Shown piece by piece: positions 7,548-17,600 of a DNA stretch of 64,000 nucleotides. This stretch comes from Lewinellaceae bacterium. GTDB lineage: Bacteria > Bacteroidota > Bacteroidia > Chitinophagales > Saprospiraceae. Location of the stretch: assembly GCA_020636075.1 (NCBI GenBank), contig JACJYO010000015.1, positions 3,201-67,200 of the forward strand, read 5' to 3'. Made by a program: the position numbers and the translations under genes. Numbering within the stretch: the stretch's first letter is position 1; each line of letters opens with the position of its first letter. Under the pieces are notes generated by a model. It saw only the letters and a list, made by a program, of their open reading frames with translations. It did not search any database and was not told where the DNA came from.

Positions 7548-10500
7548 ATGCGAATATCCGTCTTCCTCATTTCGCTCCTGACCTCCCCCCTGCTCCTGAG
7601 CCAAACACCCAACGTTGTAGTCCCAATTGGGCATACAAGCCTGGTTCTCTGCACGGCTATTTCTCCGGATGCCGAGGGAAAATTCATTTTGACCGGTGGT
7701 TATGAAGGTCTGGCAAAACTTTGGGACAAAAATGGCCATGAACTCCAAACATTCAAGGGGCATACCGGTGGAATTGAATCGGTAGCTTTCTCGCCCGACG
7801 GCCAGTATGTCCTGACGGGCAGTCAGGATGCGACCGCGCGGCTGTGGGCGCTGGACGGAACGGAACTGGCTGTTTTTAAAGATAAAACTATCGATCAGGA
7901 ATATTCAAGTGATGGAGCCACCTGGAATATAAATGTGGACATTATGTGCCTGGCTTTTTCGCCGGACGGAAAATTCATTTTGACTGGAAACCGAAGCGGA
8001 GCAGTCCGATTGTGGGACTTGAAAGGCAACGAACTCCAGTCATTTGGAAAATCAGAATTAGAATCTGTCGATGAGCAAAATTCCGGAGCATTTGCCGGAG
8101 ACAGAGCTGATCTGTTTGAAATTACTTTTCTGACGTTTCTGCCCGAAGCAAAACAAATTTTGGCGATCGACCACCTAAAAGCCAGGTGGTGGAATTTAAA
8201 TGGTGAAAAAGTTCGGGAAGTCGAGATATGCACCTTCGAAAATGTCTACAATACGGCAATTGCTTCATCCGATGGAAATACATTGCTGTGTTCCTGTAAG
8301 GATTCCTTGAGTTCGACTGATTTCCATACAGGTAAAAAAGTCACGTTAAGCGATTCTGCAGATTACAGTTTACTGGATTTTTCACCGGACGGAAAGCATT
8401 TTCTGACCTCTTCCATCGATAGTATAAGCCTTTGGAACCTGAAGGGCCAAAAAGTTCAATCTTTTTGTGGTTTCGGTAAATCGCAACATTCGAGTGCCTT
8501 CTCCGCGAACGGGCAATACCTGACAACGGTTTTATGTGCCGGCTCGGTGACTTTGTGGGATTTGGCCGGCCATAAATTAACAACACTCCAGGGCTATTCG
8601 AAGGAGAACTCCGTGGCCCTTTTTTCACCCGATGGGAAAAGCATTTTTTTAGGCGATGCTACTGAAACAGTACGCAAATGGGACTTGACCGGAAACAGAA
8701 TTTCAAGAATACCCGGAAAAGTGAACGACCCCTGGTCAATCGCCTTTTCGCCATCGGGTAACTTAACTGTAACCAACAGTAAAGACTCTGTAAGAATATT
8801 GAATGCCGACGGTTTGGAAACTGCCCGTTGGAGCACCGAGTACGAATACGTGGAAATGCTCGACCACGGGAGGCTCGTCCTGGCGTATGATCAAAATTGT
8901 GCGGGTAAATTGTGGGATTTGAATGGGAAGCCGGTCAGGCGGTTTTCAGATGACAATATCGAGGTCGATTCGCTGTGTTTTTGTAACGGCAAAGCGTTTT
9001 TTTTATCCGGAAGGGAAGGAGAAGTTGACAGGCTGAAAATGTGGGATTTCAACGGGAAACGCATCGCCGAAATGGCCGTTGATCAGCTCCCGGGCTACCT
9101 GGCGGGTAATCAACCAGATTGGAGATTGGGGCTCTCGCCGAATGTCGATTATTATGTTTCTGAAGGACGCTACCAGAACCTTAAAGACCCCGGTTTGGCC
9201 TCAAAACAACTAACAGGAAAGTACATCCCCTATATGCTTGGTTTTTCACCCGATGGGAAGCGCTTCCTGACGGTAATTCCGATCGGCGTACTCCAGGTTT
9301 GGGACGCAAAAGGCAATGAACTCTGGAGGAAAGAAAGCCACAATTGCTCTGTGAACTCCGCTGTTTTTTCGCCAGATGGCAACTATGTGCTGAGCGCCGG
9401 GTCTGATGACCACAGCCTCAAACTTTGGGATGCTTCAACAGGTGAAGAACTTGCCACAGTGGTGTTCATTGGTTCAGATGATTGGGTCGTCACAACTCCG
9501 AAAGGACTGTTTGACGCTTCCCCCAGTGCCATGCGGCTCATGCACTTTGTCGTTGGCCTGGAAGTGATCGAACTGGAACAACTCAAGGAACGCTATTACG
9601 AACCTGGCTTGCTCCAAAAAATGCTCGGAATCTCTTCGGAGCCGCTGCGCACGGTAACGGGTCTCGATACCATCGGGCTTTACCCGATCGTGCACCTGAA
9701 ATTAGATACCCTGCAAAACAAACTTCATATCAGGCTCAACCCACGTAGCGGCGGCGTGGGCAAGATTAGTGTTTTCGTGAATGGCAAGGAAGTTATGGAA
9801 GACGCCAACCCCGTTAGCGGCTATACAAAAACGCGTGATACCGTCGCCAATATTGACTTGGAGAAATACGCCCGCTATTTCCTTTTTGACAGCCTGAATG
9901 AAGTCGCTGTGCGGGCATACAATGCTGAAGGTTGGCTAAAAAGTGCACCAAAAAATGTGGTTTACCGCCCAACTTTTGCCCGTTCAAGTAATGTTGACAG
10001 AAACATACCAACCACCAAGACCCGTTCGCTCAAACGAAAGCCAACACTGCACGCCATCGTGGTAGGCACGGCCAACTACGCCGGAGAAGAGCTTGACCTG
10101 AAGTACGCTGCCAAAGATGCCCGGGACATAGCATCGGCTATACGGCAGATCGGGAATCAGTTGTTTGAAGATGGCGTTTATGTTCAGCTGCTCAGCACCG
10201 ACAGCCTTGACCAAACGTCCCTGCCCACGAAAAACAATATTCACAAGGCTTTTGAACAGGTGAAAACCCGGGCCAAGGCCGAGGATATCCTGGTCGTGTA
10301 CTTTTCCGGTCACGGCCTGAGTTATGGCGATGCGGATCAGGCTTTGTTTTACTACCTCACCCAGAGCATGGCCAACGAGAACCTCAGCGATGCGGGTCTG
10401 CGCGCCAGCCGCACCATTTCCAGCGCTGAACTCACGCGTTGGATCAACGACATTCCCGCCCTCAAACAAGTGCTCATCCTCGATGCCTGCAACTCCGGCC

Positions 10501-11201
10501 GGGTCGTCGAGAACCTGAGCATGGGAAGAAAAAGCGTGAACTCCTCCCAAATCCGTGCACTCGACCGTATGAAAGACCGCACCGGTATGTTTGTGCTCAC
10601 GGGAAGTGCTGCCGACAAAGTCAGTTATGAAGCGGGCCAATACGGGCAGGGTTTGCTCACATACAGCCTCTTGCAGGGTATGAAAGGCTTGGCACTCACA
10701 GCGGACAAACGCGTAGATGTCAGCACACTGTTCGAACATGCGCGTGACCAGGTGCCCCTATTGGCTAAAGGGATAGGCGGTGTGCAGACCCCTATGCTGA
10801 CCGGGCCGCAGGGCGGCAGTTTTGATATTGGTGTAGTCAATGAAAATGTAGAAATTCCTCTGGCAGAAGTCAAGCCTGTTTTCATCCGAAATAACTTCCA
10901 GGATGCCGAAGATTTTGGCGATCCCTTAGACCTGACAGCAGCACTGGATGACTATTTTCGGAAAATAACCCTGCATGGAGCCCAATCGAACATCATCTAC
11001 GTAGACGTAGCCGAATATGAAAACGCCTATTCGATTAAAGGACTCTACACGATCACCGGAGAAAATGTGGCCCTCAAAGGCCGCTTATTTAAAGGTAAAT
11101 CGCCGATCGGTAAAGCATTTGATCTTTCTGGCAAAAAAGATGCGTTGACGGCACTGGCTGAGGAAATTATCGAGGCCGTGTCGAAGATGCTCTATGATTG
11201 A
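7548..11201 (+). CDS. Secreted WD40-repeat caspase-like (peptidase C14) protein
   Basis: The start at 7548 gives 1217 residues beginning with a signal peptide (MRISVFLISLLTSPLLLSQ); an in-frame ATG at 7503 would only add a non-signal tail. Residues about 20-650 hold some 12 WD40-type blades, each with FSPDG and an LWD-like turn (AKLWDKNG, VRLWDLKG, KLWDLNG, QVWDAKG and others). A linker follows, then a caspase-fold domain from about residue 834 (LHAIVVGTANY). Its catalytic His922 lies in YFSGHG and Cys981 in LDACNSG, so the dyad is complete. The last 90 residues (GLYTITGENVALKGRLFKG onward) resemble the small TolB/CsgG-like domain often found in periplasmic caspase proteins. No T9SS sorting domain was recognised, so periplasmic location is likely. 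Substrate unknown. This is a scaffold-protease design common in Saprospiria. Confidence 0.88.
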   Translation: MRISVFLISLLTSPLLLSQTPNVVVPIGHTSLVLCTAISPDAEGKFILTGGYEGLAKLWDKNGHELQTFKGHTGGIESVAFSPDGQYVLTGSQDATARLWALDGTELAVFKDKTIDQEYSSDGATWNINVDIMCLAFSPDGKFILTGNRSGAVRLWDLKGNELQSFGKSELESVDEQNSGAFAGDRADLFEITFLTFLPEAKQILAIDHLKARWWNLNGEKVREVEICTFENVYNTAIASSDGNTLLCSCKDSLSSTDFHTGKKVTLSDSADYSLLDFSPDGKHFLTSSIDSISLWNLKGQKVQSFCGFGKSQHSSAFSANGQYLTTVLCAGSVTLWDLAGHKLTTLQGYSKENSVALFSPDGKSIFLGDATETVRKWDLTGNRISRIPGKVNDPWSIAFSPSGNLTVTNSKDSVRILNADGLETARWSTEYEYVEMLDHGRLVLAYDQNCAGKLWDLNGKPVRRFSDDNIEVDSLCFCNGKAFFLSGREGEVDRLKMWDFNGKRIAEMAVDQLPGYLAGNQPDWRLGLSPNVDYYVSEGRYQNLKDPGLASKQLTGKYIPYMLGFSPDGKRFLTVIPIGVLQVWDAKGNELWRKESHNCSVNSAVFSPDGNYVLSAGSDDHSLKLWDASTGEELATVVFIGSDDWVVTTPKGLFDASPSAMRLMHFVVGLEVIELEQLKERYYEPGLLQKMLGISSEPLRTVTGLDTIGLYPIVHLKLDTLQNKLHIRLNPRSGGVGKISVFVNGKEVMEDANPVSGYTKTRDTVANIDLEKYARYFLFDSLNEVAVRAYNAEGWLKSAPKNVVYRPTFARSSNVDRNIPTTKTRSLKRKPTLHAIVVGTANYAGEELDLKYAAKDARDIASAIRQIGNQLFEDGVYVQLLSTDSLDQTSLPTKNNIHKAFEQVKTRAKAEDILVVYFSGHGLSYGDADQALFYYLTQSMANENLSDAGLRASRTISSAELTRWINDIPALKQVLILDACNSGRVVENLSMGRKSVNSSQIRALDRMKDRTGMFVLTGSAADKVSYEAGQYGQGLLTYSLLQGMKGLALTADKRVDVSTLFEHARDQVPLLAKGIGGVQTPMLTGPQGGSFDIGVVNENVEIPLAEVKPVFIRNNFQDAEDFGDPLDLTAALDDYFRKITLHGAQSNIIYVDVAEYENAYSIKGLYTITGENVALKGRLFKGKSPIGKAFDLSGKKDALTALAEEIIEAVSKMLYD

Positions 11202-11628
11202 TGCGTTAAGCGTGTTAATATGTGTTTGATTGAAGGTCAATTGAATCTAAAGTCCCTAGAACCCATCTCAAAACTGGCGCTGGTGCTGAAACGGATGGCT
11301 GAAGGATGAAGACAAGGCAATTTTTTGCAGGCATAGTGGTGCTATGGTAAAAAAAATTGAGGCAGTATTCGGCCTTCAGACGCTGTTTCAGCCCGGCAGG
11401 TAGTTTTGAGATGGGTTCTAATTCCTTAGGTAATTTCCAATAGAGGTAGATGCAAAATTGACTCCAGGTAATGTTCTCCAACGCTTTTGCGCAAATCCGG
11501 GTTTTTCGATGTCCGGCGGCAGGCACGGTTCAAAAAAATCACAACCCCTTGCCGCTAAACTCCCGCCAATCCTATACCTTAAGCCCAATAAACCGCGCGC
11601 TATTTTCTAACCTTTTGATTTCCCAACT
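11202..11628. other. Gene-free stretch dominated by one foldback element
   Basis: These 427 bases contain the 162-bp foldback at 11258-11419 and otherwise no convincing reading frame. The remaining 200 bases before the next gene are the likely promoter region of the L,D-transpeptidase-like gene. Confidence 0.5.
11258..11419. repeat. 162-bp MITE-like foldback with 18-bp perfect ends
   Basis: AGAACCCATCTCAAAACT at 11258-11275 is perfectly complementary to 11402-11419. The similarity continues inward: both arms read on as GCTGAAAC, CTGAAGG and CAATTTTTT at matching spacing, giving imperfect arms of about 75 bases. The termini resemble those of IS5-group insertion sequences, but there is no transposase frame inside. 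It is best described as a non-autonomous miniature element or a long structured transcript. Confidence 0.75.
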
Positions 11629-12876
11629 ATGGCAACCATTCTGAAAATTGGAAACGTCGATGAAAATGCCCTGCCAGCCGACAGGCACAAATTTCTGGAG
11701 CTCTACCACGCCGGCATGGCGCCCGGCCTGCAAAGCAAACTGATGTTTCGCGACGAGGCTACCTGGCGCAGTTTCGAGCCGGTACCCGGCCGAAAGATCA
11801 AAGAGCTGCAACTGTTCCTGAAAAAAACCGGCTTCATGCCGAAGGCCGCCGTAGATGGGGTGTTTGGCTATGCCACACAGGCAGCCACACGCTTGTTCCA
11901 GGAATATATCCGCAGTGTGGATGGCCAAAAAGATATCGGTACGCCGGATGGTGTAGTTGGGCCGTTGACCTGGAGTTTTGTCGATGCCTGGCAAAAGGAC
12001 AAGGCCCGAAAAAAATCCTATGTATGCGATTGGGGCAGCACCAACTACCGAAAATCAACGCCGGAGTTTAGAAAATGGACCAAGCTGCTAAGTGCCGCAA
12101 AAAAGCATTTTTCAAAAATAAAAAACGAGCACCCTATTCTCCAACTTGTCGAGCAGTTTGACCGGCCCACCGATACCCAAAAAGTTTCCGAGTGGGATAC
12201 CCGCAGCAAAACGATCCACCTCATCGGTATCCGCTGCGGCGAAGACGAGCGCATTTCCGGTACCCGCCGCGAAAACAACGACCTGTTTGTCCTGCTCATC
12301 AACGGCCAGGTGTTCAAGTTTTGGGGCTCCACCGACCCAAGCCCGAACATGGCCGACCGGGCCGATCTGCCTTTCCTCGTCGAAAGCCAGCACGAATACC
12401 GCTTTGGCTGGCACAAACTCAGCCATGCCACCAAAATTTACCAGGCGCTGCGCCCTGCCGGCCCCGGCGTACTGGTGTTCCGCGACAAAGATTTTGACCG
12501 CTCGCTCACAACAGCCGACGTAAAACGCGGGCTCGACCCATCGCCCAATACCACCATCAACATCCACTGGTCGGGCATCGGCACCACCAATTTTTCGGCA
12601 GGCTGCCAGGTGATCGCCGGCAATGCGTACATCAACCCCGACGGCAAACTCATCGATTGCTCGCATTTTGCCGCCCGCAACCAGAACGACCTGCTCACCC
12701 GCAGAACACGGGGCGCCTACAACGTGTTCACCGATCTCATCCTGACCTATGCGCCGCCCGGCGTGCAAACCATACGCTACATGCTGGGGCGCGATGAAAC
12801 GTTCCAAAATTTCAAGGGCTGGGATGAAAGCTTCATCGCCGAAGATGTGAAGCAACTTCGGAAAGGCGGCTTTTGA
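11629..12876 (+). CDS. Peptidoglycan-binding domain protein with L,D-transpeptidase-like motif
   Basis: The 415-residue protein has no signal peptide. Residues about 50-125 form a PG_binding_1-like domain (KELQLFLKKTGF ... AVDGVFGYATQAATRLFQ ... DGVVGPLTWSFVDAW), which in this family binds peptidoglycan stem peptides. The C-terminal half carries INIHWSGIG and TTNFSAGCQVIAG. With H313 and C326 this resembles the His ... S-x-G-C signature of YkuD-type L,D-transpeptidases, although the spacing is shorter than usual. If so, it would cross-link or cleave peptidoglycan. The missing signal peptide is odd for such an enzyme and suggests export by another route (contractile injection, lysis) or a non-enzymatic role. 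The next gene starts 75 bases downstream. Assignment of the C-terminal domain is tentative. Confidence 0.65.
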   Translation: MATILKIGNVDENALPADRHKFLELYHAGMAPGLQSKLMFRDEATWRSFEPVPGRKIKELQLFLKKTGFMPKAAVDGVFGYATQAATRLFQEYIRSVDGQKDIGTPDGVVGPLTWSFVDAWQKDKARKKSYVCDWGSTNYRKSTPEFRKWTKLLSAAKKHFSKIKNEHPILQLVEQFDRPTDTQKVSEWDTRSKTIHLIGIRCGEDERISGTRRENNDLFVLLINGQVFKFWGSTDPSPNMADRADLPFLVESQHEYRFGWHKLSHATKIYQALRPAGPGVLVFRDKDFDRSLTTADVKRGLDPSPNTTINIHWSGIGTTNFSAGCQVIAGNAYINPDGKLIDCSHFAARNQNDLLTRRTRGAYNVFTDLILTYAPPGVQTIRYMLGRDETFQNFKGWDESFIAEDVKQLRKGGF

Positions 12877-12951
12877 CCGAACCTGCAATCCGCCATTTTG
12901 AAAAAACAGCGATCATTTAATTTGCCGGAAGCCATCGGCATACCAACAAGC

Positions 12952-14445
12952 ATGAAAAAACTTCAATTCCCGACTGCCCATACCGTACTGCTCCTCATCG
13001 CAGCCCTCGTTGCCGGCCTGACCTGGATTATCCCGGCCGGGCAGTTTGACCGCCTGAGCTACAACAAGGATCAAAAGCAATTCGTGCGTAGTCATGTCGG
13101 CCAGGACAGTATTTTCCCCGCCGAACAAGCCACGCTCGACCGGCTGGGCATCAAGGTCCCCCTGGAAAAGTTCACCAACAGCGACATCTGGAAGCCCGTG
13201 GCTATCCCAGGCACCTACCAAAAACTGGATAGCAAACCACAGGGATTTATGGCCTTCCTGCAATCGCCGCTGCGCGGCATCATGGAGGCGATCGACGTGA
13301 TTTTGTTCGTGCTGATCATCGGCGGTTTCATCGGCGTGGTGTACCACACCGGCGCGTTCGATGCCGGCGTTGCCTGGCTGGCCCGCACCCTGAAGGGGCG
13401 TGAGTCGCTGCTCATCGTGATCATCACCTGCCTGATCGCTGCCGGCGGTACCACCTTCGGGCTGGCGGAAGAAACCATTGCGTTTTACCCCATCCTGGTG
13501 CCGGTTTTTCTGGCGGCGGGCTACGACGCCATGGTAGCCCTGGCAGCTATTTACATCGGCTCCTCCCTGGGCACGATGGCCTCAACGGTCAATCCCTTCA
13601 GTGTGATCATCGCCTCCGATACCGCAGGCACCAACTGGGTCAACGGCATCGAAGGCCGCGCATTCATGCTGGGCGCCGGTTTGCTGCTTTGCCTGTGGTA
13701 CATTATCCGCTACGCGGAACGGGTGAAAAAAGACCCGTCGAAATCGCTGATCTACGATCAAAAAGAACAGATCGAAGCGCTCTTTTTACACACGAAAACC
13801 GATAAGCCACCGGCCTTTACCCCCTCAATCCGGCTCACGCTCTTCGTATTTATTTCCTGCTTTGTGGTGATGATCTACGGCGTTTCGCGACTGGAATGGT
13901 GGTTTCTGGAAATGACTACGGTGTTTTTTGCCGGATCGCTGTTGATCGCGCTGATTGCCCGTATCCGGGAAAAAGCCTTTGTGGAGGCTTTCGTCAAAGG
14001 CGCGAATGACCTGTTGGGGGTAGCGCTCATCATCGGCATTGCGCGCGGTGTGACAGTGTTGATGGAAAACGGCCTCATCAGCGACACCCTGCTGTACTAC
14101 TCCAGTAATGCCGTGCAGGGCATGGGCAAAGGCTTGTTTATCAACGTGATGATGCTGTTATACGCCGGCCTGTCGTTTTTTGTGCCTTCCTCTTCCGGTA
14201 TGGCGGTGCTCACCATGCCCATCATGGCGCCACTGGCCGACGTGGTTGGTATCGGCCGCGAAATGGTGGTGAGCGCCTATTCCTACGGGCAGGGTTTGTT
14301 TGCCTTTATCAACCCGACCAGCCTCATCCTGGCCTCGCTGGCGATGGTGCAAGTGGGTTTTGACAAATGGATGCGGTTTATCACCCCGCTGCTATTGATG
14401 CTGCTGGTACTGTCTTTGGCGGTGCTGACGGTGGGGGTGTTGTGA
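12952..14445 (+). CDS. YfcC-family (DcuC/ArcD-like) membrane carrier
   Basis: Starting at 12952 the product has 497 residues and about 12 hydrophobic helices. The opening FPTAHTVLLLIAALVAGLTW and IIPAGQFDR is the hallmark N-terminus of the YfcC group, whose members are annotated as C4-dicarboxylate or basic amino-acid carriers. GGTTFGLAEETIAFYPILV, SSLGTMASTVNPFSVIIAS and VPSSSGMAVLTMPIMAPLAD are the conserved re-entrant, Ser/Gly-rich hairpin regions of this fold. The upstream in-frame ATG at 12898 adds residues without family character, so MKKLQF is preferred. The substrate is unknown. The gene ends at a strong bidirectional terminator shared with the convergent GH13 gene. Confidence 0.85.
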   Translation: MKKLQFPTAHTVLLLIAALVAGLTWIIPAGQFDRLSYNKDQKQFVRSHVGQDSIFPAEQATLDRLGIKVPLEKFTNSDIWKPVAIPGTYQKLDSKPQGFMAFLQSPLRGIMEAIDVILFVLIIGGFIGVVYHTGAFDAGVAWLARTLKGRESLLIVIITCLIAAGGTTFGLAEETIAFYPILVPVFLAAGYDAMVALAAIYIGSSLGTMASTVNPFSVIIASDTAGTNWVNGIEGRAFMLGAGLLLCLWYIIRYAERVKKDPSKSLIYDQKEQIEALFLHTKTDKPPAFTPSIRLTLFVFISCFVVMIYGVSRLEWWFLEMTTVFFAGSLLIALIARIREKAFVEAFVKGANDLLGVALIIGIARGVTVLMENGLISDTLLYYSSNAVQGMGKGLFINVMMLLYAGLSFFVPSSSGMAVLTMPIMAPLADVVGIGREMVVSAYSYGQGLFAFINPTSLILASLAMVQVGFDKWMRFITPLLLMLLVLSLAVLTVGVL

Positions 14446-14483
14446 TTTTTTTGGGGACGACTCGCCCTGCGACTTTTGTGACG

Positions 14484-14516
14484 ACTCGTCCTACGACTTA
14501 AAGTCGTAGGACGAGT
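14484..14516. repeat. 33-bp palindrome (16-bp arms, one-base loop)
   Basis: ACTCGTCCTACGACTT is followed by one A and its exact complement. A decayed partial copy lies just upstream at about 14459-14474. A second full copy of the same family is at 45788-45822, also between convergent genes. Confidence 0.85.
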
Positions 14517-14543
14517 AAAAACTACCGACAACGCAATAAAAAT

Positions 14544-14578
14544 GCGCGGCGGCAAACCGTTCCAGTTTGCCGCCGCGC
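14544..14578. terminator. Bidirectional rho-independent terminator
   Basis: A 14-bp GC-rich stem (GCGCGGCGGCAAAC, loop of seven) is followed by CTGCTTTTT on the plus strand and by ATTTTTATTG on the minus strand. It lies between the convergent YfcC and GH13 genes and fits termination of both. Confidence 0.8.
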
Positions 14579-14605
14579 CTGCTTTTTAGGTGCATTTTTT
14601 ACCTG

Positions 14606-14632
14606 TTAGCGCGAACCAGCGGTTCGCGTTAC
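14606..14632. repeat. REP-like hairpin, GCGAACC family, inside a coding end
   Basis: CGCGAACC-AGC-GGTTCGCG (14610-14628), flanked by TTAGC and TTAC, overlaps the last codons of the GH13 gene and includes its TAA stop. Other copies lie at 41148-41166, 44387-44405, 44434-44452 and, as a variant, 44705-44721. Confidence 0.85.
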
Positions 14633-17600
14633 TTTCCGCACCGAATTTCCGACCCGCACCAGATACATCCCCGGCGCCCAGGCCGTAGCATCTACCCGGA
14701 ATTGCTGTGCACCGGCCGGCAGTTCACCCGACCAGATGCTGGCCATCAGCCGGCCCGTCAGGTCGTAAACAGCCACCTGGACGGGACTTTTCTCCCGAAG
14801 GGTAAAATCAACAAAAAACTGGTCGCGCACCGGGTTGGGATACACCTCCAGATCATTGGCCGCCCCGTCGGCAACGGAAGCCGAGGTGGTGTTCAGGCCG
14901 CCAGGCACCGGCACAAACTGATCGAGGTAGAGCCGGTATTCGCCCGGGCCGAGGTTGATGTCGGTAGCAGCATTGGTTACATCGAGGGTGTTGCCGGTGT
15001 AGTACTCGTACCAGGTACCGGTGTGTTGGAAGTTCAGGTTGGCGGTAGTGGCAGTCATGCCCACATTAGCCATCACGACGGCGTTCATGCCGGCGCTATT
15101 CAGGTAAATATTTTTGACCTGGCCACTGCCGATATTCAACTGAAAATCGCTGGTTTCAAACAAATCCTGCGTGGTCCGCAGGTGCAACAGTGCAGCAGTG
15201 ACATCGTGCAGGCGGCGGCGGTATGGGTCATCGACGAAATCCCAGCGGATAGGCTTGGGGTCGAGGCGGCAGTTGTTAACAGTGCCGTCTACGCAGCGGT
15301 TGATGGAAAAATCGTAACCCAGTTCACCGAATTCCCAGAGCATTTTGGGCCCAGGCACAGTATACAGCAGGTTAGCCAGCATTTCGAGGCGGCGCATAGC
15401 CACAATAGATGAACGCACGTTGTAACTCGGGATACTGTTGTTGCCGAAGGTCAGGCATTCGTAGGCGATGCGCTCCTCGTCGTGGCTTTCCATGTAGCCG
15501 ATGAGGTGCGGGGCATTCCAGCCGCGTTGGGTATGGCTGACCCAGCGGAGGTCGGCACTGGTACCGGAAGAAAAGCCGAGGGCGACATCCTTGTACGCGC
15601 CGTACATGTTGCCCCAGAGCATCATGCCGTATTCTGCCAGTTCTTTCTCCTCGTCGTTGTCGGCAAAGTGTTCGAGGATGACATAGATTTCTGGGTCAAC
15701 GCTCCACATAAAGTCGGCGTAATTCTTCCAGATGGCTACCCGGGAACCATCGTATTGCCCCCAGGCGCCCACATTGCCGAGGGTGTTTTTTTGGGTAAAA
15801 CCCTTGGAGAGGTCGAAGCGGAAGCCGTCAATTTTGAACTCCCTGATCCAGTACTCCAGGCAGTTTTTCACATAAATTTTGGTGAGCGCGCTTTCATGGT
15901 TGAAGTCGTTGAACACGTTGAATTCGTGTTTTGCAATAGGATTTAGCCAGGGATTGTTGGCAGCGGGACGGTTGTTGGCGGCGTCCCAGTAGAGTTGCGC
16001 AAGCGGGCTCAGGCCGGTAGCCTGGTTGAACACCACGTCCATGATCACCGCGATATTTCGCTGGTGGCAAGCGTCGATGAAGCGTTTAAAATCCTCTGCT
16101 GTACCGTAATACTTATCGAGGGCTTTGTGAAACGAGGGGTTGTATCCCCAGCTGATATTCCCCTCAAACTCACTAACCGGCATGAGTTCAATGGCGGTTA
16201 TGCCGAGTTTTTCCAAATAATCCAGCGTATCGAGCAAGGTGGCATAATCGTGCCGGTCGATGAAGTCGCGCAGCAAAAGTTCGTACACTACGAGATCCGT
16301 CTTTTTGGGCCGGGTATAGTTTGTGGCCTGCCAGTTAAACGTCGGTTGGGCTGTTTGCAAAACCGACACCATGCCGAATGTTTTTCCGGCGGGGTACGGC
16401 AGCAGGTTGGGGTACGTGAGCGGCGGAATAAATCCGTCGTTCCAGGGGTCGAGCACGAGTGTGCTGAGCGGGTCGGCAATTTTGAGCACGCCGTCTACCA
16501 GGTACTGGAAGCGGTAAGGCTGGCCGGGGGTGAGGCCGGTGAGTTCGATCCACCAAATGTTGTTCAGCGCATTCCGCTTGAGCTGGTAGTTGTTGTCCGG
16601 CTTCCAGTCGTTAAAGTCGCCGAGGAGGTGAATCACTTGTTTTCCCGGCGCATACAGTTGCAGGCGCACGGTCGTGTCGTCGATGTAGTTGATGCCGTAT
16701 TGCGTGCCGGCAGGCGGGTTTTCCGGGGCCTGGCTGGCCGGCACGATGTAGGTAAAACGGGCCGTATCACTGTCACCGTTTGCTTCGGCGACTACTTCCA
16801 CCGTATGCACGCCGTTGGCTGCTGTGAGGGTAGTTTCGAGCAGGGTGCCGTTGGTGGTGTACACCGGGCTGCCGTTGTCGTAAAGCGACAGGGTGGCCGG
16901 GTTGGTAGAGGCCGCTTTGACGGGTATCTGGCTGCCGGCCGTGGTGAGCAGTAATTCTGCCGTGGGCGTAACAATCGCCGTTTGCAAGCCGATATTATCC
17001 GGGTACACCGTGTAAAAAATATCGCTGCCGTCGGTGGCGCGGCCGACTTTGCTGCCATCCGTACTCCGGAACACCATGGCCAGGCTTTGCACCGTTTCGC
17101 CGGGCTGTATGTTGAAAAACGACTTGATGTTGAACGACTTGGTCCAAAGGTTGGCGCCGGCATTGGTCATGGCGCCCACGGGGTCGGCAACGCCCCAGGT
17201 AGTGGTCACGTGTTTCCAGTCGGACGGCGAACTGCTCTGATTGGTAATAACGCCGAGGTGCGCATACACCGGGCTCGTGCCAACCAGTGCGCCGTTACCT
17301 TGCGTGGCATCAAAGGTGATGGTGACGTCGTCGGCAGTTTTTGGAAAAACAGGGATGCAACTGACCTGGGCAGTGAGATGAAGGGGAAGAAGGAGGAGCA
17401 GGAACCCCACCCCCATCCCCTCCCCCCAAGGGGAGGGGAGCCTCCTCTCATTCCAGATTTTCAGCAGCGTGAGGGCAAGCCCCCCTCCCCCCGGGGGGAG
17501 GGGATGGGGGTGGGGTTGAAACAGACTTGAGATCATAAGCCGGAGATTGGCCCCACGGAAAGGGAGTAATTTCATTATTGACGGTAAATACTTCATACAA

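Noticed and set aside
6357..11201. CBASS-type defence pair (cyclase plus caspase effector)
   Set aside because: The cyclase is a class III membrane enzyme, not a CD-NTase, and the caspase has a signal peptide. Retained only as a neighbourhood observation.
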